Assembly (NCBI RefSeq): GCF_000377645.1 | Contig: NZ_KB898482.1 | Span: forward strand, 33,926 to 97,925 | Source: Thiomonas sp. FB-6 | GTDB taxonomy: Bacteria; Pseudomonadota; Gammaproteobacteria; Burkholderiales; Burkholderiaceae_C | Length of the DNA: 64,000 nt | Direction: 5' to 3' | In this document: piece by piece, positions 26,435 to 35,790 of the stretch | How the letters are laid out: the number at the start of each line of letters is the position of its first letter | Position numbering within the stretch: position 1 is the first letter of the stretch | Notes under the pieces: generated by a model | What the model was told of the DNA's origin: nothing | Seen by the model: the letters and a program-made list of their open reading frames with translations, nothing else | Databases searched by the model: none | Position numbers and translations under genes: made by a program

Positions 26435-27996
26435 GATCGGATCTCCGGGAGTCGCTGCGCATCCCCATGCGCATCGCCATGGACATTCGCAGGCGCCTTC
26501 GCCGGGACCTGCGGCCGCCGCGCGGGCGGCCGCAGGGCCGCGGCCGGCGCAGCCGCCGGCGCGGCCTGGCGCGCCAGGTACATCGCGGCGTAGGCGCGCC
26601 AGGGGCGCCAGGCCTGCGCCCGCTGCAGCAGCGCATCGGCATCGGCGCAACCCGCGGCGAGCTGCAGCGCCGGGTCCTGCGCGGGGAAGGCGTCGGGCCA
26701 GCCCAGGGCCTGCATGGCCACCCACTGCGGCGTGGCCCCATCCATGCCGGCCAGTTCCTGCAGCGCCTGCACCGTGGGCTCCAGCGGGGCCCAGGGCTGC
26801 AGGTCCAGCAGCCCGGCGCGCAGCTGCGCCGCGGCCGCCAGCAGCGCACGCGCGCCGCCCAGGGACATGCCGCAGGCGAGCAAGGCGGCCTCGTCGGCTC
26901 CGGCCAGGTCCTGGGCGCGCGGGAACAGCGCCTGCAGGCCGGGCGGCGCGCCGTCGAGGACGCCGGCCTGCGGCTGGGGCGCGAACCGGCGGGCGATGCA
27001 GGCCAGCACCGCCGGAGCGGCCGCGCCCTCGCGGCGCACCAGCGCACGCACCAGGGTCTCGAATCCGTCGGGCGCCCCGGGCACGCGCATGCCGGGGGCC
27101 CCCCGCGCCAGTTCGCCGAGGCGCTCCTGGACGGCCGCCGGGCTGGCTCCCAGGTCGAACATGCGCCGCAGGCGCGCCAGCAGCAGCGCCACGGCCGGTG
27201 CCAGGTTGACGCTGGCGCGCACCCGCAGGCAGCAGGCGCCGGCGTCGTCGCGCACCTGCACCCAGCCCTCGCAGGGGCCTCGGGGTCCGTCCAGGCGCAG
27301 CGTGCGCGCGTAGCGTCTGTCCTCCACCCGCTCGACCCCGGGCAGCGCCAGCGCGCGGGCCTGCTCCAGCCAGGCGGACCAGTCCAGCGGGGGGCGGTAG
27401 GGCAGCACCAGCTCCAGCGCGGCCTGCGCGCGCGCACTGGCGCCGCGGCGGATGCGCTGGGCGCTCAAGCCCCAGCGCTGCGCCAGCACCGCGTGGAAAC
27501 GCCGCAGGCTGCGAAAACCGCAGGCCAGCGCAACCTCGGACACGGGCAGCGTGGTCTGGGTCAGGCATTGCTTGGCCAGCAGCAGGCGCTGGGTCTGCGC
27601 CAGCTCCAGCATGGACACGCCGTACTCGGCGCGGAACAGGCGCCGCAGGTGCCGGGCGCTGACCCCGACGCGCGCGGCCAGCTGCGCGGTATCGGCATGG
27701 TCCAGGAAACCCTGCTCGATGAGCAGCGCCGCGGCCTGCGCGAGCCGGCCGGGAATGTCGGGCAGGCCCCAGCCGGGGGCCAGCTCGGGGCGGCAGCGCA
27801 GGCAGGGGCGGTAGCCGGCCTTGTCGGCGGCGGCCGCGCTGGGAAAGAATTGGCAGTGCTCGGGGCGCGGCGTGCGCACCGCGCAGATCGGGCGGCAATA
27901 GACCCCGGTGCTCGACACTCCGACGAAAAACCGCCCGTCGAAGCGCCGGTCGCGCGAGCGCAGCGCGTCGAAGCATTGTTGGGGATCGAGTTCCAT
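26431..27996 (-). CDS. Ada-AlkA fusion: methyl phosphotriester sensor/AraC regulator with DNA glycosylase domain
   Basis: The 521-residue protein joins three parts. Residues 1-75 are the Ada zinc domain (C34, C38, C65, C68; C34 is the expected methyl acceptor). Residues about 80-185 are an AraC-type double HTH. Residues about 195-480 are AlkA N-terminal plus HhH-GPD glycosylase domains, with the catalytic Asp probably D441. The family activates alkylation-response genes and excises 3-methyladenine. Two glycosylase signatures are eroded: the G-Q-Q-V-S segment reads R-R-E-G-A, and the hairpin G-I-G-P-W reads G-M-D-G-A-T-P-Q-W. The tail after 480 is Ala/Pro-rich. It may be mainly a regulator now. 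Confidence 0.9.
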   Translation of the reverse strand: MELDPQQCFDALRSRDRRFDGRFFVGVSSTGVYCRPICAVRTPRPEHCQFFPSAAAADKAGYRPCLRCRPELAPGWGLPDIPGRLAQAAALLIEQGFLDHADTAQLAARVGVSARHLRRLFRAEYGVSMLELAQTQRLLLAKQCLTQTTLPVSEVALACGFRSLRRFHAVLAQRWGLSAQRIRRGASARAQAALELVLPYRPPLDWSAWLEQARALALPGVERVEDRRYARTLRLDGPRGPCEGWVQVRDDAGACCLRVRASVNLAPAVALLLARLRRMFDLGASPAAVQERLGELARGAPGMRVPGAPDGFETLVRALVRREGAAAPAVLACIARRFAPQPQAGVLDGAPPGLQALFPRAQDLAGADEAALLACGMSLGGARALLAAAAQLRAGLLDLQPWAPLEPTVQALQELAGMDGATPQWVAMQALGWPDAFPAQDPALQLAAGCADADALLQRAQAWRPWRAYAAMYLARQAAPAAAPAAALRPPARRPQVPAKAPANVHGDAHGDAQRLPEIRS

Positions 27997-28065
27997 GACC
28001 TCACTGTAGACCCGGCGCGCCGCCTCGGCGCGCCGGATCCGGACCTGCGATCCCCGCGGCGCCGC

Positions 28066-28968
28066 TCAGGCGTAGCCGCCGATGCGTCCTTCGCGGAAGT
28101 CGCGCACGGCCTCGAAGATCTCCTGTTGCGTGTTCATCACGAAGGGGCCGTATTGCACGATGGGCTCGCGCAGCGGGCGTCCCGCGACCAGCAGCGCGCG
28201 CGTGTCCGCCGAAGCCTCCAGCACCACGCCGTCGGATGGCGCGTCGTTGGCCAGGATGGCCATGCGCTGCGCCGGAACCGACTGGCCCGCGATCGCCAGT
28301 TCGCCGCGGTAGACGTAGACGAAGGCGTTGTGGCCGGCATCCAGCGGCTGCTCGAAGCGGCTGCCCGCGGGCAGATGCAGGTCGAGGTACAGGGGCTGCG
28401 TGGTGTCGCGCTGCACGGCGCCGGCCACGCCGCCGCTGTGCCCGGCGAGCACCGCCACTTCCACCCCCTGCGCGGTGCGCAGGCGCGGGATGTCCTGCGC
28501 CTGCACGTCGCGGTACCAGGGATCGCGCAGCTTGTCGGCCGCCGGCAGGTTCAGCCACAGCTGGAAGCCTTCCATGACCCCGCTTTCCTGCTGGGGAATC
28601 TCGGAGTGCACGACGCCGCGCCCGGCGGTCATCCACTGCATGCCGCCGTTTTGCAGCAGGCCTTCGTTCCCCGCGCTGTCGCGGTGCAGCATGCGCCCGG
28701 CGATCATGTAGGTGATGGTCTCGAATCCCCGGTGCGGATGATCGGGAAAGCCGGCGATGTAGTCGTCCGGGTTGTCGCTGCCGAAGGCGTCGAGCATCAG
28801 GAAGGGGTCGAGGCGGCGCTGCAGATCCTGCGTGAGCACGCGGGTCAGGCGCACGCCGGCGCCGTCCGAGGTGGGCTGCCCGCGCACCAGGCGTTCCACG
28901 GTGCGCGCACGGCGCACCGGCGAGACGGCGTCGGTATCGGGCATCGGGGAGGTGTCGAGGGCTTGCAT
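28066..28968 (-). CDS. Pirin family protein
   Basis: The 300-residue bicupin has the pirin metal ligands H77, H79, H121 and E123 in F-P-D-H-P-H-R-G-F-E-T and G-R-G-V-V-H-S-E. Bacterial pirins such as YhhW have quercetinase activity in vitro; the physiological role is open. It lies downstream of the azoreductase gene on the same strand with a 62-bp gap, so both may answer to the same LysR. Confidence 0.92.
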   Translation of the reverse strand: MQALDTSPMPDTDAVSPVRRARTVERLVRGQPTSDGAGVRLTRVLTQDLQRRLDPFLMLDAFGSDNPDDYIAGFPDHPHRGFETITYMIAGRMLHRDSAGNEGLLQNGGMQWMTAGRGVVHSEIPQQESGVMEGFQLWLNLPAADKLRDPWYRDVQAQDIPRLRTAQGVEVAVLAGHSGGVAGAVQRDTTQPLYLDLHLPAGSRFEQPLDAGHNAFVYVYRGELAIAGQSVPAQRMAILANDAPSDGVVLEASADTRALLVAGRPLREPIVQYGPFVMNTQQEIFEAVRDFREGRIGGYA

Positions 28969-29030
28969 GGCGGATGACTCCAGTGGCTTCCGGCGCGCCG
29001 CGCCGGCGGGGTTGGAAGCGCGAGAAAGAC

Positions 29031-29630
29031 TCAGGACAACACGGATTCCAGATCGGCCTGGGCCTGCGCGAGGGCCTGCTCGGCGGCCTCCGGGCCCATC
29101 GCGAAGCCCTCGGCGTAGATGAAGCGCAGGTCGGTCATGCCCAGGAAGCCGAGCACGGTCTTCAGGTACGGCACCTGGGCGTCGGCCGCGGTGTCGCGGT
29201 AGCGTCCGCCGCGCGCCAGCGCCAGGTACACGGTCTTGCCGCTCAGCAAACCCTGCGGGCCGCTCTCGGTGTAGCGGAAGGTGACGCCGGCGCGGGCGAT
29301 GGCGTCGATCCAGTTCTTCAGCTGGGAGGGTACGCCGAAGTTGTACATGGGCACGCCGATCACCAGCACGTCGTGCGCCTGCACCTCCTGGATCAGCGCG
29401 TCGTCCAGCGCCACGCGCGCGGCCTGCTCGGCGCTGCGCTTGTCGGCAGGAGTGAACAGCGCGCCCAGCGCGGCCTCGTCCAACATGGGATGGGGAGTGG
29501 CCGCCAGGTCGCGCAGGCTCAGGCGGGCCTGCGGCTCACGCTGCAGCAGGCGCTGCGTGACCATGTCGGCGATACGGGTGGAATTGGCGCCTTCGCGCCG
29601 GGCGCTGGCGTTGATCTGCAGGATGTTCAT
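29031..29630 (-). CDS. azoR: FMN-dependent NADH-azoreductase
   Basis: The 199-residue flavodoxin-fold protein has the N-terminal [11 protein letters not shown] phosphate loop, [16 protein letters not shown] (the AzoR FMN-binding signature) and R-G-G-R-Y. It reduces quinones and azo compounds with NADH. The ATG at 29630 begins the beta strand of the fold, and the upstream extension lacks homology. It diverges from a LysR regulator across an operator-like region. Confidence 0.94.
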   Translation of the reverse strand: MNILQINASARREGANSTRIADMVTQRLLQREPQARLSLRDLAATPHPMLDEAALGALFTPADKRSAEQAARVALDDALIQEVQAHDVLVIGVPMYNFGVPSQLKNWIDAIARAGVTFRYTESGPQGLLSGKTVYLALARGGRYRDTAADAQVPYLKTVLGFLGMTDLRFIYAEGFAMGPEAAEQALAQAQADLESVLS

Positions 29631-29706
29631 GCCTACTCCGTTTCGGGGTTCAGGGCGGCGCGGCGGATTGCCGCGCGCCATGAAACGAAATCTAGGCGTT
29701 CCGCCT

Positions 29707-29735
29707 TTGATTTATAAGACGGCCAAATGGATAAT
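29707..29735 (+). promoter_or_regulatory. LysR box and sigma-70 promoter between azoR and its regulator
   Basis: ATTT-N11-AAAT at 29710-29728 is a palindromic T-N11-A LysR box. It overlaps a strong plus-strand promoter, TTGATT (29707-29712), 17 bp, GATAAT (29730-29735). Binding at the box would block the regulator's own promoter, as expected for autorepression, and could activate azoR on the other strand. With this -10, transcription would start near 29742, leaving only a 6-nt leader before the ATG at 29748. Confidence 0.65.
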
Positions 29736-29747
29736 ACTGTTCCACCC

Positions 29748-30701
29748 ATGGGACAATCCACCGACCTATCCGGCATCGAGCCCAACGATCTGCTGCTGTT
29801 CGCGCGGGTCGCCGAACTCGGCAGCCTCAGCCGCGCGGCCGCGCGCATGGGCTGGCCGAAGTCCACCGTGTCGCGGCGCCTGGCCCAGCTCGAGCGCCGC
29901 CTCGGGGAACGCCTGCTGCTGCGCACCACCCGGCGCCAGACCCTGACCGAATTCGGGCAGTTGCTGCTCGAGCACGCGCGCGTCGTGGCCTCCGAGGTGG
30001 AAGCGGTGGCCCTGCTGGGCGAGCAACGCCGGGCCGAACCCTCGGGCCGCCTGCGGGTATCGATGCCGGCGGATTTCGCCAACCTGCTGCTGGCCGACAG
30101 CCTGGCGGCCTTCGTCGCGCTGCATCCGCGCCTGAGCCTGGAGCTGGACCTGTCGCCGCGGCGCGTGGACCTGCTGGCCGAAGGCTTCGACCTGGCCGTG
30201 CGCATGGGCGAACTGCCCGACGACGCCTACCTCGCGGCGCGCGCGCTGGCACGCTTTTCCAACGGGCTGTACGCGTCGCCGGACTATCTGGCCGAGCACG
30301 GTGAACCCCGCCATCCGGATGAACTGGCCGGGCACGCCGCCGTGCATCTGCTGACCCGGCAGGGCACCGGCATGCCCTGGCTGCTGCAGCAGGGCGGACA
30401 CATCTGGCAGGGCCTGCCGCCGGGCCGCGCCAGCGCGAACTCCCCCGAACTGCTGCTGCGCCTGGCCCGCGCCGGAACCGGCATCGCGGGGCTGCCCGAT
30501 CCCTTCGCCCAGGCCAGCGTGCAACGGGGCCTGTTGCGCCGCGTGCTGCCGGGCTGGAGCCTGCCGCTGCATACCGCGTGGGCCGTGTTCCCCGGCCGCA
30601 ACCCCATGCCGGCGCGCACGCGAGCCTTCGTGGACATGCTGCTGGCTGCCCTCGGCCCGCTGCGCGCGGGCGCCGCGCCGGGCGCCTGGCCGGGCGCCTG
30701 A
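29748..30701 (+). CDS. LysR family regulator divergent to azoR
   Basis: The 317-residue protein has a winged HTH at about residues 10-70 (L-L-L-F-A-R-V-A-E-L-G-S-L-S-R-A-A-A-R-M-G) and an effector domain of the CrgA/DsdC-like group. It probably controls azoR and perhaps pirin, and responds to quinone or electrophile stress, by analogy with LysR-azoR pairs elsewhere. The ATG at 29748 is chosen over 29727 because the earlier codon overlaps the promoter spacer. The C-terminus is Ala/Gly/Pro-rich. Confidence 0.9.
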   Translation: MGQSTDLSGIEPNDLLLFARVAELGSLSRAAARMGWPKSTVSRRLAQLERRLGERLLLRTTRRQTLTEFGQLLLEHARVVASEVEAVALLGEQRRAEPSGRLRVSMPADFANLLLADSLAAFVALHPRLSLELDLSPRRVDLLAEGFDLAVRMGELPDDAYLAARALARFSNGLYASPDYLAEHGEPRHPDELAGHAAVHLLTRQGTGMPWLLQQGGHIWQGLPPGRASANSPELLLRLARAGTGIAGLPDPFAQASVQRGLLRRVLPGWSLPLHTAWAVFPGRNPMPARTRAFVDMLLAALGPLRAGAAPGAWPGA

Positions 30702-30788
30702 GACGCGGGACAAGGTCATCAACCGCGTGCTACACACCTGGGGCGCGCATGCTCGTGCGCATGCGCGTGCCCGCCCAGGAGTTGCCCC

Positions 30789-31487
30789 ATGTCCCTGCCG
30801 TCCCCGGCATCCCCGCCGCCCCGCCCTCCCCGATCCCCGGCGTCGCAGCGCCCGCCCTTCCCCGGCGGCCGCGCGCTCGCGGGCGCGGGCCTGGCCGGCC
30901 TGCTCGCGGTGCTGGCCTGCATCGCCTGGATCGATGCTCCGCTGGCCGTCTGGGTGCACCAGTCCGGCCTGCCGTCCCATCGCTGGCTGCTCGATCTGAC
31001 CGACCTGCCCGTGGCCTACGGCGCCGCGGCGGCGCTGGTGTTGCTGCTCACGCCCTTGCGCCTGGCCGTGGGCGGCACCCCGAGGCGCGCCGAGCGCGTA
31101 TTGCTGGCCATGAGCGTGTCGCTGGCGCTGGCCTCGCTGCTCAAGCAGGTGCTGAAGGTGGTGTTCGGAAGGGCGTGGCCCGAGACCTGGATCGGCGGCA
31201 ACCTGTCGCTGATCCACGACCACTACTACGCCTTTCGCTGGTTCCAGCTCGGCCATGGCTACCAGTCCTTCCCCTCCGGGCACAGCAGCCTGGCCTTCGG
31301 CGCGATGAGCGTGCTGTGGCTGGCCTGCCCCCGGCTGCGCGGGCCGGCGGCACTGGCCTGCCTGCTGCCGGTGATCGGCCTGCTGGGCATGGACTACCAC
31401 TTCCTGGGCGACCTGCTGGCCGGTGCGTTGCTGGGCAGCGCCTGCGGCCTGTACGTGTGGCGCGCGGCGCTGCGCCTGAGGTCCTGA
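30789..31487 (+). CDS. PAP2 family phosphatase
   Basis: The 232-residue protein has a Pro/Arg-rich N-terminus (1-25), about six transmembrane helices and the three PAP2 motifs: K-V-V-F-G-R-A-W-P, P-S-G-H-S-S and the G-M-D-Y-H-F-L-G-D-L-L-A-G variant of motif 3. Such enzymes remove phosphate from lipid pyrophosphates or phosphatidates at the inner membrane. It begins 87 bp after the LysR gene and is followed by the H+-ATPase gene after 184 bp. Confidence 0.88.
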   Translation: MSLPSPASPPPRPPRSPASQRPPFPGGRALAGAGLAGLLAVLACIAWIDAPLAVWVHQSGLPSHRWLLDLTDLPVAYGAAAALVLLLTPLRLAVGGTPRRAERVLLAMSVSLALASLLKQVLKVVFGRAWPETWIGGNLSLIHDHYYAFRWFQLGHGYQSFPSGHSSLAFGAMSVLWLACPRLRGPAALACLLPVIGLLGMDYHFLGDLLAGALLGSACGLYVWRAALRLRS

Positions 31488-31671
31488 GGCGGCCGCGCCG
31501 GGCAAGGTGCGCTGTGCGTATCCCGGGAATCCTTTGCTCCAGGACAAGGCATCACGGATTTGGCACGCCGCGCGCGCGGGAATGCGCCTAGCCTTCGGGG
31601 CAAGAGCGGCCCTGCCCGCCGGGCGCCCCGGCGCCCACCCCGCCTTGCCGATGCCTCGCCGACGACTCGCC

Positions 31672-34251
31672 ATGCTCCCGACCACCCCACCAGCCTCCCC
31701 GGAGTCCTCCGCCTCCCCCGCCTCCCCCGCCTCCCCCGCCGCCCCCGCATCCCCCGCTCCACCCGAGCGCTCCGCCGGCGAGGCCGACCCCGCACGGGAA
31801 AGCATCGAGCAGACCCTGGCGCGCCTGCAGGCCACGCGCAAGGGCCTGAGCGTCAGCGAGGCGCGCCGCCGCCTGGAGCGCTTCGGCCCCAACGCGCTGC
31901 CGCGCCCCCACGTCAGCGCGCTGTTGCGCCTGCTCGGCTATTTCTGGGGCCCGATCCCGTGGATGATCGAGGCGGCAGCGCTGTTGTCGGCACTGGTGCG
32001 CCACTGGCCGGACTTCGGCATCATCGTCACCCTGCTGGTGTTCAACGCGGCCGTGGGCTTCTGGCAGGAATCCAAGGCGTCCAGCGCGCTGGACGCGCTG
32101 AACCGGCAGTTGGCGCTGCGCTGCCGCGCCCTGCGCGACGGCGCCTGGTGCGAGCTCGACCCGGCGCAGCTGGTGCCCGGCGACGTGGTGCGGGTGCGCC
32201 TGGGCGACATCGTGCCCGCGGACCTCAAGCTGATCGAGGGCGACTTTCTCAGCGTCGACCAGTCGGCGCTGACCGGCGAGTCGCTGCCGGTGGATCGGCG
32301 CGTGGGAGATCTCGTGTACTCGGGCTCCATCGCCCGTCAGGGCGAGATGCTCGGCGTGGTGCACGCCACCGGGCCGCAAAGCTATCTCGGGCGTACCGCC
32401 GCGCTGGTGGCCAAGGCGGGCGCCGTGTCGCATTTCCAGAAGGCCGTGCTGTCGATCGGGGACTACCTGATCTATCTCAGCCTGGGCCTGGTCGCGCTGC
32501 TGGTGCTGGTCGAGTTGCAGCGCGGCATGCCGTGGATGGAACTGCTGCAGTTCGCGCTGATCCTCACCGTGGCCTCGATCCCGGTGGCCATGCCGGCCGT
32601 GCTGTCGGTGACCATGGCGCTGGGGGCGCTGGCCTTGTCCAAGGACAAGGCCATCGTCGCGCGACTGGAGTCGATCGAGGAGATGGCCGCGGTCGACGTG
32701 CTGTGCACCGACAAGACCGGCACGCTGACCCGCAACCGTCTGGGCCTGGGCGAACCGCTCGTGCTGGCCGCCGCCGACGCCGCGGCCTTGAACCTGCACG
32801 CCGCGCAGTCCAGCCGCGCCGGCGACGGCGACGCCATCGACGAGGCGATCCACGCCGCCCAGCCGGAGCTTCCCGCCGGCTGGAGCCCGCAGCATTTCCA
32901 GCCCTTCGACCCGGTCGGCAAGCGCAGCGAGGGCGACTGGCGTGACCCGCAGGGCGCGGCCTGGAGCTTCAGCAAGGGCGCGCCCCAGGTCATGCTGGAC
33001 CTGTGCGCGGTGGATGCGCCCACCCGCTCCCGCGCGCAGGACTGGATCGACCGCCAGGCCGCGCGCGGCCTGCGCACCCTGGGCGTGGCCAGCCGCCGCG
33101 GCGACGAGGCCTGGCGCCTGGACGGCCTGCTGTCGCTGCTCGACCCGCCGCGGGAGGATTCGGCGCGCACCATCGCCGAGGCCCGCGCCCACGGCATCGC
33201 CGTGAAGATGGTGACGGGCGACAACCTGGCCATCGCCCGCGAGATCGGCGGGCAACTGGGCATCGGGCGCAACATCCTGCCGGCTGATGCGGTGTTCGGC
33301 GGCGACGCCGCGCAGGCCGCGGCGCTGCCGCAGCGGGTGACCGAGGCCGACGGCTTCGCGCAGGTATTCCCGGAGCACAAGTACGGCATCGTCAAGGCCC
33401 TGCAGGACGCCGGGCACCGCGTGGCCATGACCGGCGACGGGGTCAACGACGCCCCCGCGCTCAAGCAGGCCGACGTGGGCATCGCGGTGTCGGGCGCCAC
33501 CGATGCGGCGCGCGCGGCCGCGGCGCTGATCCTCACCGCCCCGGGGCTGTCCACCATCGTCAAGGCGGTGGAGGAGGCGCGGCGCATCTTCGAGCGCATG
33601 AACAGCTACGCGGTGTACCGGATCACCGAGACCATCCGCATCATGGTGTTCGTCGTGCTGGCGATGCTGGTCTACGGCTTCTATCCCGTCACCGCGGTGA
33701 TGATCATCCTGCTGGCCTTGTTCAACGACCTGCCGATCATGAGCATCGCCTACGACCGCACCGCCGTGGACCCGGCGCCGGTGCGCTGGGACATGCGCCG
33801 CGTGCTCACCGTCTCCACGGTCATGGGCCTGACCGGCACCGTCGGAAGCTTCCTGATGCTGTACCTGGCGCTGAACTGGCTGCACCTGCCGATTCCGCAG
33901 GTGCAGACCTACATCTTTCTCAAGATGGCGGTCGCCGGTCACCTCACGCTGTTCGTCTCCCGAACCCGCGGCGCCTACTGGCGCCGGCCGTACCCGGCGC
34001 CGCTCATGCTGTGGTCGGCGCTGCTGACCAAGCTGGCAGCCACGCTGCTGTGCGCCTGGGGCCTCGGACTGGTCGCACCCATCGGCTGGGCGGACATCGC
34101 GCTGATCTGGGGCTACTCGGTCGCCTGGTCGCTGCTCACGGACTTGGCCAAACGCGCGGTCTACCGCCGGCTCGCGCATGCCTCGCCGAGCCACCTGCGC
34201 TTTCTCGAAGGGCTCAAGCGCCCCCTCGCGCCGGGGCATCGCTATCATTGA
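31672..34251 (+). CDS. Plasma-membrane-type H+-translocating P-type ATPase
   Basis: The 859-residue pump is of the type IIIA class found in plants, fungi and some bacteria. It has the actuator T-G-E-S (201-204), phosphorylated D347 in C-T-D-K-T-G-T, the hinge T-G-D-G-V-N-D-A-P and about ten transmembrane helices. In helix M6 the Asp of F-N-D-L-P-I-M-S-I (D686) matches the proton-binding Asp (D684) of plant AHA2, supporting H+ as the ion. The N-terminus before residue 45 is a Ser/Pro/Ala tract encoded by 9-bp repeats. The start is uncertain: an ATG at 31651 is in frame and no strong ribosome-binding site is seen. It may serve acid or low-energy stress. Confidence 0.9.
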   Translation: MLPTTPPASPESSASPASPASPAAPASPAPPERSAGEADPARESIEQTLARLQATRKGLSVSEARRRLERFGPNALPRPHVSALLRLLGYFWGPIPWMIEAAALLSALVRHWPDFGIIVTLLVFNAAVGFWQESKASSALDALNRQLALRCRALRDGAWCELDPAQLVPGDVVRVRLGDIVPADLKLIEGDFLSVDQSALTGESLPVDRRVGDLVYSGSIARQGEMLGVVHATGPQSYLGRTAALVAKAGAVSHFQKAVLSIGDYLIYLSLGLVALLVLVELQRGMPWMELLQFALILTVASIPVAMPAVLSVTMALGALALSKDKAIVARLESIEEMAAVDVLCTDKTGTLTRNRLGLGEPLVLAAADAAALNLHAAQSSRAGDGDAIDEAIHAAQPELPAGWSPQHFQPFDPVGKRSEGDWRDPQGAAWSFSKGAPQVMLDLCAVDAPTRSRAQDWIDRQAARGLRTLGVASRRGDEAWRLDGLLSLLDPPREDSARTIAEARAHGIAVKMVTGDNLAIAREIGGQLGIGRNILPADAVFGGDAAQAAALPQRVTEADGFAQVFPEHKYGIVKALQDAGHRVAMTGDGVNDAPALKQADVGIAVSGATDAARAAAALILTAPGLSTIVKAVEEARRIFERMNSYAVYRITETIRIMVFVVLAMLVYGFYPVTAVMIILLALFNDLPIMSIAYDRTAVDPAPVRWDMRRVLTVSTVMGLTGTVGSFLMLYLALNWLHLPIPQVQTYIFLKMAVAGHLTLFVSRTRGAYWRRPYPAPLMLWSALLTKLAATLLCAWGLGLVAPIGWADIALIWGYSVAWSLLTDLAKRAVYRRLAHASPSHLRFLEGLKRPLAPGHRYH
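31711..31755 (+). repeat. 9-bp tandem repeat coding for an Ala-Ser-Pro tract
   Basis: Five consecutive units of GCCTCCCCC (the last two with one substitution each) encode repeated A-S-P or A-A-P in the N-terminal tail of the H+-ATPase. The array is in frame with a 9-bp period, so copy-number change would alter tail length without a frameshift. Confidence 0.8.
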
Positions 34252-34463
34252 TGGACGCGCACGCGGCCCTTCGGCTCGCCGAAGCCTCCCGCGCGCCGCC
34301 CGAGTCCGCGCGGTACAAGCATCCCCGGTGACGTTCCGCTGCGAATTCTTGCAGCAGGTAACGTGCCTTCCGGGGCACAATCGAGTGTTTGCGGTGTCCC
34401 TCGACGGGCATCGGCCCGCGCCCAGCCGGGGTTCGGGGCCGGCCGTTCCCTCCTGACCCGAAG

Positions 34464-35702
34464 ATGTCCAGCACCACGTCCACCCCCTCCGCCGTGCGCA
34501 AGCCGGCCGCGATGAGCGCGCAGGAACGTCGCTCCAGCCTGACCCTGGCGTCGATCTACGGCCTGCGCATGCTCGGGCTGTTCCTGATCATGCCGGTGTT
34601 CGCGATCTACGCGCACGGACTTCCCGGCGGCAACAACCGCTTCCTGGTCGGACTCGCGCTCGGCGGGGTGTACGGCCTGACGCAGGCGATCCTGCAGATT
34701 CCCTTCGGCATGGCCAGCGACCGCTTCGGGCGCAAGCCGGTGATGATGCTGGGCCTGCTGATCTTCGCCGTCGGCTCCTTCGTGGCGGGCATCGCGCACG
34801 ACATCGACGGCATCATCGTCGGCCGCGCCATCCAGGGCGCCGGCGCCATCTCGGCGGCGATCTCGGCGATGATCGCCGACTCCACCCGGGACCACAACCG
34901 GACCAAGGCCATGGCCATGGTCGGCATGACCATCGGCGTGAGTTTCATCATCTCGCTGATCGCGGGCCCGGTGCTGTACCACCTGATCGGCGTGCCCGGC
35001 ATGTTCGCGCTCACGGGCATCCTGGCGCTGGTGGCCATCGCCGTGATCAAGTGGGTGGTGCCCGACGTGCCGATGGCCGCGCGCGCGGAGGAACTCGGCG
35101 CCGGCAGTTCGCACGAGTCGGTGCTGACACCGGCGCTGCTGCGCCTGCACTTCAGCATCTTCGTGGTGAACTTCACCCAGGTGGCGATTTTCGTGGTCGT
35201 GCCCATCGCCCTGGTGCAGCACGCGGGAATCCCGCTGCAGCACCACTGGATGGTCTACCTTCCCGTGACCATCGGCTCCTTCGTGCTGGCGGTGCCGGGA
35301 ATCATCATCGCCGAAAGCCGCGGCCACATGCGCGCGATGCTGCGCTCTGGCGTGGCGCTGATGGGCCTGAGCATGCTGGCGCTTTCGGTCGGCTACCGCA
35401 GCGAGGTACCGCTGATCGCCGAACTGTTCGTGTTCTTCGTCGGGTTCAACCTGATGGAGGCGCTGTTGCCCTCGCTGGTCTCGCGCATCGCCCCGGCCTC
35501 GCGCAAGGGCCTCGCGATGGGCGTGTACAACACCGCGCAATCGCTGGGCCTGGCCGCCGGCGGCGCGGTGGGCGGCGCGCTGGCCAAGCTGTGGTCCTAC
35601 GAGGCCGTATTCCTGGCCTGCGCCGTGCTGTGCCTGATCTGGCTGGTGGTCGCCTGGTTCGTGCAGGCCCCGCCACGCCGCGCCGAAGCCGAAGCGTCCT
35701 GA
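34464..35702 (+). CDS. MFS transporter
   Basis: The 412-residue protein has twelve predicted transmembrane helices. It carries the motif A loop between helices 2 and 3 as G-M-A-S-D-R-F-G-R-K-P and the helix 5 R-A-I-Q-G-A-G-A-I-S-A. It resembles drug/H+ antiporters of the DHA1 group. The ATG at 34464 follows a long non-coding leader; an upstream frame extension is Pro-rich and not helix-forming. It starts 212 bp after the H+-ATPase gene. The substrate is unknown. Confidence 0.9.
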   Translation: MSSTTSTPSAVRKPAAMSAQERRSSLTLASIYGLRMLGLFLIMPVFAIYAHGLPGGNNRFLVGLALGGVYGLTQAILQIPFGMASDRFGRKPVMMLGLLIFAVGSFVAGIAHDIDGIIVGRAIQGAGAISAAISAMIADSTRDHNRTKAMAMVGMTIGVSFIISLIAGPVLYHLIGVPGMFALTGILALVAIAVIKWVVPDVPMAARAEELGAGSSHESVLTPALLRLHFSIFVVNFTQVAIFVVVPIALVQHAGIPLQHHWMVYLPVTIGSFVLAVPGIIIAESRGHMRAMLRSGVALMGLSMLALSVGYRSEVPLIAELFVFFVGFNLMEALLPSLVSRIAPASRKGLAMGVYNTAQSLGLAAGGAVGGALAKLWSYEAVFLACAVLCLIWLVVAWFVQAPPRRAEAEAS

Positions 35703-35790
35703 ACCCAGGGTGCCGCGCCGCGGGCGCGGCAGGCGCCACATTTCCCGTCACGCCGGCGCCGGGGTGGCGCAGCATTACCATCGTCCCGAC

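Noticed and set aside
30708..30724. FNR-type box before the PAP2 gene
   Set aside because: Only the right half (ATCAA) is present; the left half does not match.
31560..31585. Sigma-54 promoter before the H+-ATPase gene (TTGGCACG)
   Set aside because: The -24-like element is present, but no GC of a -12 element (TTGCA) follows at the required distance.
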